From Megalonaias nervosa (lineage: Eukaryota > Mollusca > Bivalvia > Unionida > Unionidae), in the NCBI GenBank assembly GCA_016617855.1, contig JAECUM010001147.1, forward strand, positions 1-64,000: a DNA stretch of 64,000 nt. The letters run 5' to 3'. The notes beneath the pieces were generated by a model. That model ran no database searches. It saw only the letters and a program-made list of their open reading frames with translations, and had not been told where the DNA came from. This document shows positions 61,876 to 64,000 of this stretch, piece by piece. Positions within the stretch are counted from its first letter, which is position 1, and every line of letters starts with the position of its first letter. A program made the position numbers and the translations under genes.

Positions 61876-62058
61876 CTGTTTAAGCTGAACCTGGAGCCAC
61901 TGCACTTGATGAGTTAAATCTTGTATGTCACTAAGGTCTCCTTTCTCCCCATTCAGACCGCTATCCCCATTTACACTCTCCGAAGATGATAGGCCCTGTC
62001 TGCTCTCCTGTGTAACATACTCAGATTCTTTCAACTCAAAGACTTCAAGTTTTTCAAC
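61876..62058 (-). CDS. Internal exon of the giant coiled-coil gene (61 codons)
   Basis: The acceptor 'tttttcatgtag' precedes GTT GAA AAA and the donor is CAG before 'gtgatt'; 183 nt, phase 0 at both ends. The first half is a short coil (VEKLEVFELKESE) that turns into a Ser/Gly/Asn-rich linker (SSSESVNGDSGLNGEKGD). It then returns to coil (DLTHQVQWLQVQLKQ). The linker between coils matches the pattern seen on a larger scale in the rest of the protein. It joins in frame to the preceding exon and to 61445-61622. Confidence 0.75.
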
Positions 62059-63153
62059 CTACATGAAAAACGTGTAAAAGATGAATAAACACACCATGTT
62101 CCATGTTCACATTCATACATAATGTTATTTATTTGTCATTAACAGTACAAGTTTATAAAACTTACAATAAAAGCATAGGGTTGGTCTACAAGTCAGGAAT
62201 TTTAAAAACTCCACTTCTTCCCATCCTGGCAAATAGAAGATCAGTAACAACAAGCAACTTGTTTCTATATAAGCTTCCCAAAAATTACTTTGAACTCCCC
62301 ATGTACAGTAGTATATAATATCGTAATTTATAGATCTACATCATTCTAAAACCACATCTTTCCAAAACCACAAATTTAAGTACAGATTAAATTGTCAATT
62401 TCATAAAACCATGAAAATAAATGAATTCCCAATAAGGTCATATCATGGTTTCTTATCCAGCAGTATGGGTAACATTTTAACTGCTTATATCAGTAATAAC
62501 TGAATTTCACCTCTACAACTCAATTTTTTTGCTGAAATAATATCAAGGTCTACATGTACTTATTTTCAACATATACTAATTTTCATGCACACAACTATTA
62601 ACAGTTCATCCGAATTTTACAGTACTGTAGTAGTCCTACCCTCTTGCCACAGTAAGATTTGTACATCATGCTGTACATTTCATCACATGCCTTCTTTAAA
62701 TTTATGTTTGTAAAAAGCTGTCATAAAAAGTTGAGTTTAATAACAAGAAATGCAGTCTGCATACATTTTAAACTCATCACATTTACTGGTACATCTTTGG
62801 TTGAAAGAAGAATGGAACCAACAGCCTATATCAACTTATTAAATTTGTTGTCATCTTTATGTAAAATAAAAGATATTACAAAGTAAAAGACTATAATTTG
62901 TAGATTCCAAATAATAAAAAAACTCTTTTCAAGTAGACTACAGAAAAACTTTTTATGGAAAGGATTCAAACTGTGAATCATGAGAGGATGATTGCACTCA
63001 TTTCATTTTCATTTTATGGAACTTGTTAGTAATTTCAATAGTTTGCTAACCAATACCTATATATCATAAAATAAAATTATTTTATTTGATTCATACATTT
63101 CTTATGAAAAAAATACCACAATTAAGTAAGATCCTCTATGAACAAATACTAAC
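62059..63153 (-). other. Intron of the giant gene
   Basis: This is AT-rich unique sequence between two phase-0 exons. No ORF with splice sites, no repeat array and no mobile element end was seen. A short 'ATG/TTG' ORF on the plus strand (62659-62886) has no protein-like composition and is treated as chance. Confidence 0.55.
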
Positions 63154-63312
63154 CCGTTCAGAAGCTACCTCCTTCCTAAGCTTTTCATTTTCTACAATGA
63201 CCTTGTCAAGGGCAAGCTGTTTTCCCATAATGCATTCCTCCAACTCCTCAATACGCTGATTGGCACTTTGAAGCTTGGCTTTTAGTCGCAGCAATGATGG
63301 CAAGTTCCCTCC
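63154..63312 (-). CDS. Internal exon of the giant coiled-coil gene (53 codons)
   Basis: The exon starts after 'ttcattcag' with GGA GGG AAC and ends CGG before 'gttagt'. Both boundaries are phase 0 and the length is 159 nt. The peptide begins GGNLPSLLRLKAKLQSA and ends ENEKLRKEVASER, a regular heptad pattern with L and I at a/d positions, so it is coiled coil. There is no methionine start here, so the N-terminal exons lie to the right of the window. The next exon (61876-62058) also begins in phase 0, which supports the chain. The exact protein family is not recognised from this stretch. Confidence 0.75.
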
Positions 63313-63440
63313 CTGAATGAAAAACACAGATTTAATCAGAAACAGAACTCAAAAACAGACTATAGTATATACTAACCTATAAGTCATGTCCAACTACAAA
63401 CAACACACACCCTGATCTACCACTACATAGTATCAGTGTC

Positions 63441-63603
63441 TACCGTATATACTCGTGTATAAGCCCGTTCGCGTATAAGCCGACCCCCCAACTTCACTAG
63501 GTAAAAATAGAAAAATTGCATGACCTGCAGATAAGCCGACCCCCCTTCTTCAAGGCTTTATTTTTTCCTAAATTCTTCGGCTTATACACGTGTGTATACG
63601 GTA
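63441..63603. mobile_element. MITE with 'taccgtatatactcg' terminal inverted repeats, copy 1
   Basis: It begins 'taccgtatatactcgtgta' and ends 'acacgtgtgtatacggta', an imperfect terminal inverted repeat. Inside are 'ataagccgacccccc' and 'gcttcggcttatac'-like subterminal inversions. It is about 163 bp with no coding capacity. It is nearly identical in layout to the next copy 12 bp away. Confidence 0.75.
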
Positions 63604-63615
63604 CATAACAGTGCC

Positions 63616-63766
63616 TACCATATATACTCGCATATAAGCGGACCCCCCCCCAACTTGACTGGGTAAAAATAGGAAAAATTGCATGACCCGCAGATAAGCT
63701 GACACCCCTTCTTCAAGGCTTTATTTTTTTCCTAAATTCTTTGGCTTATACGCGAGTATATAGGTA
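63616..63766. mobile_element. MITE with 'taccatatatactcg' terminal inverted repeats, copy 2
   Basis: It runs from 'taccatatatactcgcatat' to 'gcgagtatataggta', about 151 bp. It shares with copy 1 the internal segments 'gggtaaaaatagg', 'aaaattgcatgacc' and 'ttcttcaaggctttat'. Both copies have the same orientation, so they are a tandem pair. Confidence 0.75.
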
Positions 63767-63929
63767 TGTTGTTCTACTGATTACTGATAACAATCTCAAC
63801 TGACTTAGATCTGCCAGCACATAATGCAATGGCAGATTTTGGTCTGCAAGTTTGCCAAATGACTATACTTATAAGTGAGTACAATACAGCAAGTCCATTC
63901 TGAATTGCATTGGGTATTAATGATACCAA

Positions 63930-64000
63930 TTAAGTGAAACTTCTCTAAAGTGGACAGTGTTAGGACCAAATTTTTTGTCATTTTACTGAGGTGGCCAGGA
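63930..64000 (+). mobile_element. Possible pogo/Tigger-type terminal repeat, cut by the window edge
   Basis: The segment 'gtgaaacttctctaaagtgg' followed by 'acagtgttaggaccaaa' and 'actgaggtggccagga' resembles the terminal repeats of pogo-type elements, which have a 'gaaacctctctaaa..ggac' core. Only this end is visible, so the type is a suggestion from similarity to the family pattern. Confidence 0.4.

Larger units (their letters stand above)
44078..63312 (-). other. Span of a giant coiled-coil scaffold gene, 5' end beyond the window
   Basis: This is the visible part of one minus-strand transcription unit. Exons at 63154-63312, 61876-62058, 61445-61622, 53236-60015 and 44078-47790 are open in one frame each, rich in E, K, L and Q with heptad spacing, and bounded by AG and GT. 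A short exon near 48833-48886 probably lies between the two large ones. They add up to more than 3,600 residues, with the N-terminus missing. Size, alternating coil and disorder, and QT motifs resemble centrosome or Golgi scaffolds such as pericentrin/AKAP9 or giantin. No PACT, GRIP or C-terminal membrane segment is seen, so the family is inferred, not recognised. The whole might be two adjacent genes if the splice-phase break before 60015 is real. Confidence 0.85.
63366..63885. mobile_element. Double-hairpin MITE copy split by two other MITEs
   Basis: The left part (63366-63440: 'ctataagtcatgtccaac', then 'accctgatctaccactac') and the right part (about 63767-63885: 'cttagatctgccagcacat', then 'acttataagtgagtac') are the two ends of the family whose other copies lie at 2145, 16745, 30510 and elsewhere. 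Between them sit two copies of a different MITE (63441-63603 and 63616-63766). The host copy is older than the inserts. Confidence 0.65.

Overview
The window is eukaryotic, AT-rich, intron-containing and full of interspersed and tandem repeats. Three things point to a mollusc, with bivalve or gastropod most likely: several tRNA-derived SINEs with molluscan-style bodies, degenerate units with ends like 'agctcatctggtcatactcc' and 'gctcacatgactaaaggccaa', and a relic non-LTR reverse transcriptase. This is inferred from repeat style; no species is assigned.

The one clear gene is on the minus strand, in the right third. It runs from beyond the right edge (first visible exon 63154-63312) through 61876-62058 and 61445-61622, a 6780-nt uninterrupted coding exon (53236-60015) and a 3.7-kb exon (44078-47790) that ends in a stop. 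Together they encode more than 3,600 residues of alternating heptad coiled coil and acidic, Ser-rich disordered segments. This is the architecture of giant centrosomal or Golgi scaffolds (pericentrin/AKAP9, giantin and similar); the orthologue cannot be named from what is visible. The second disordered segment carries six closely spaced Q-T-[E/D/S] motifs that resemble dynein light chain LC8 sites. Two irregularities stand out: a one-base frame break in an A run at 45569-45572, and a splice-phase mismatch between 61445 and 60015.

The left 44 kb has no long conserved ORF. It holds at least seven minisatellite arrays (units of 32 to 54 bp), microsatellites, nine copies of a double-hairpin MITE, a TTAA-flanked piggyBac-like element, SINEs, a decayed non-LTR reverse transcriptase (about 12.5-14.0 kb, plus strand), and degenerate molluscan repeat units of about 120-140 bp. 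A well-formed candidate first coding exon (20255-20338, minus) and a few short phase-compatible candidate exons (10.4-3.1 kb, minus) hint at a second, small-exon gene; these are low confidence.

At the right edge one MITE is split by two tandem copies of another MITE, and a pogo-type terminal repeat begins. No prokaryotic features, CRISPR arrays, rRNA genes or intact tRNA genes were seen.
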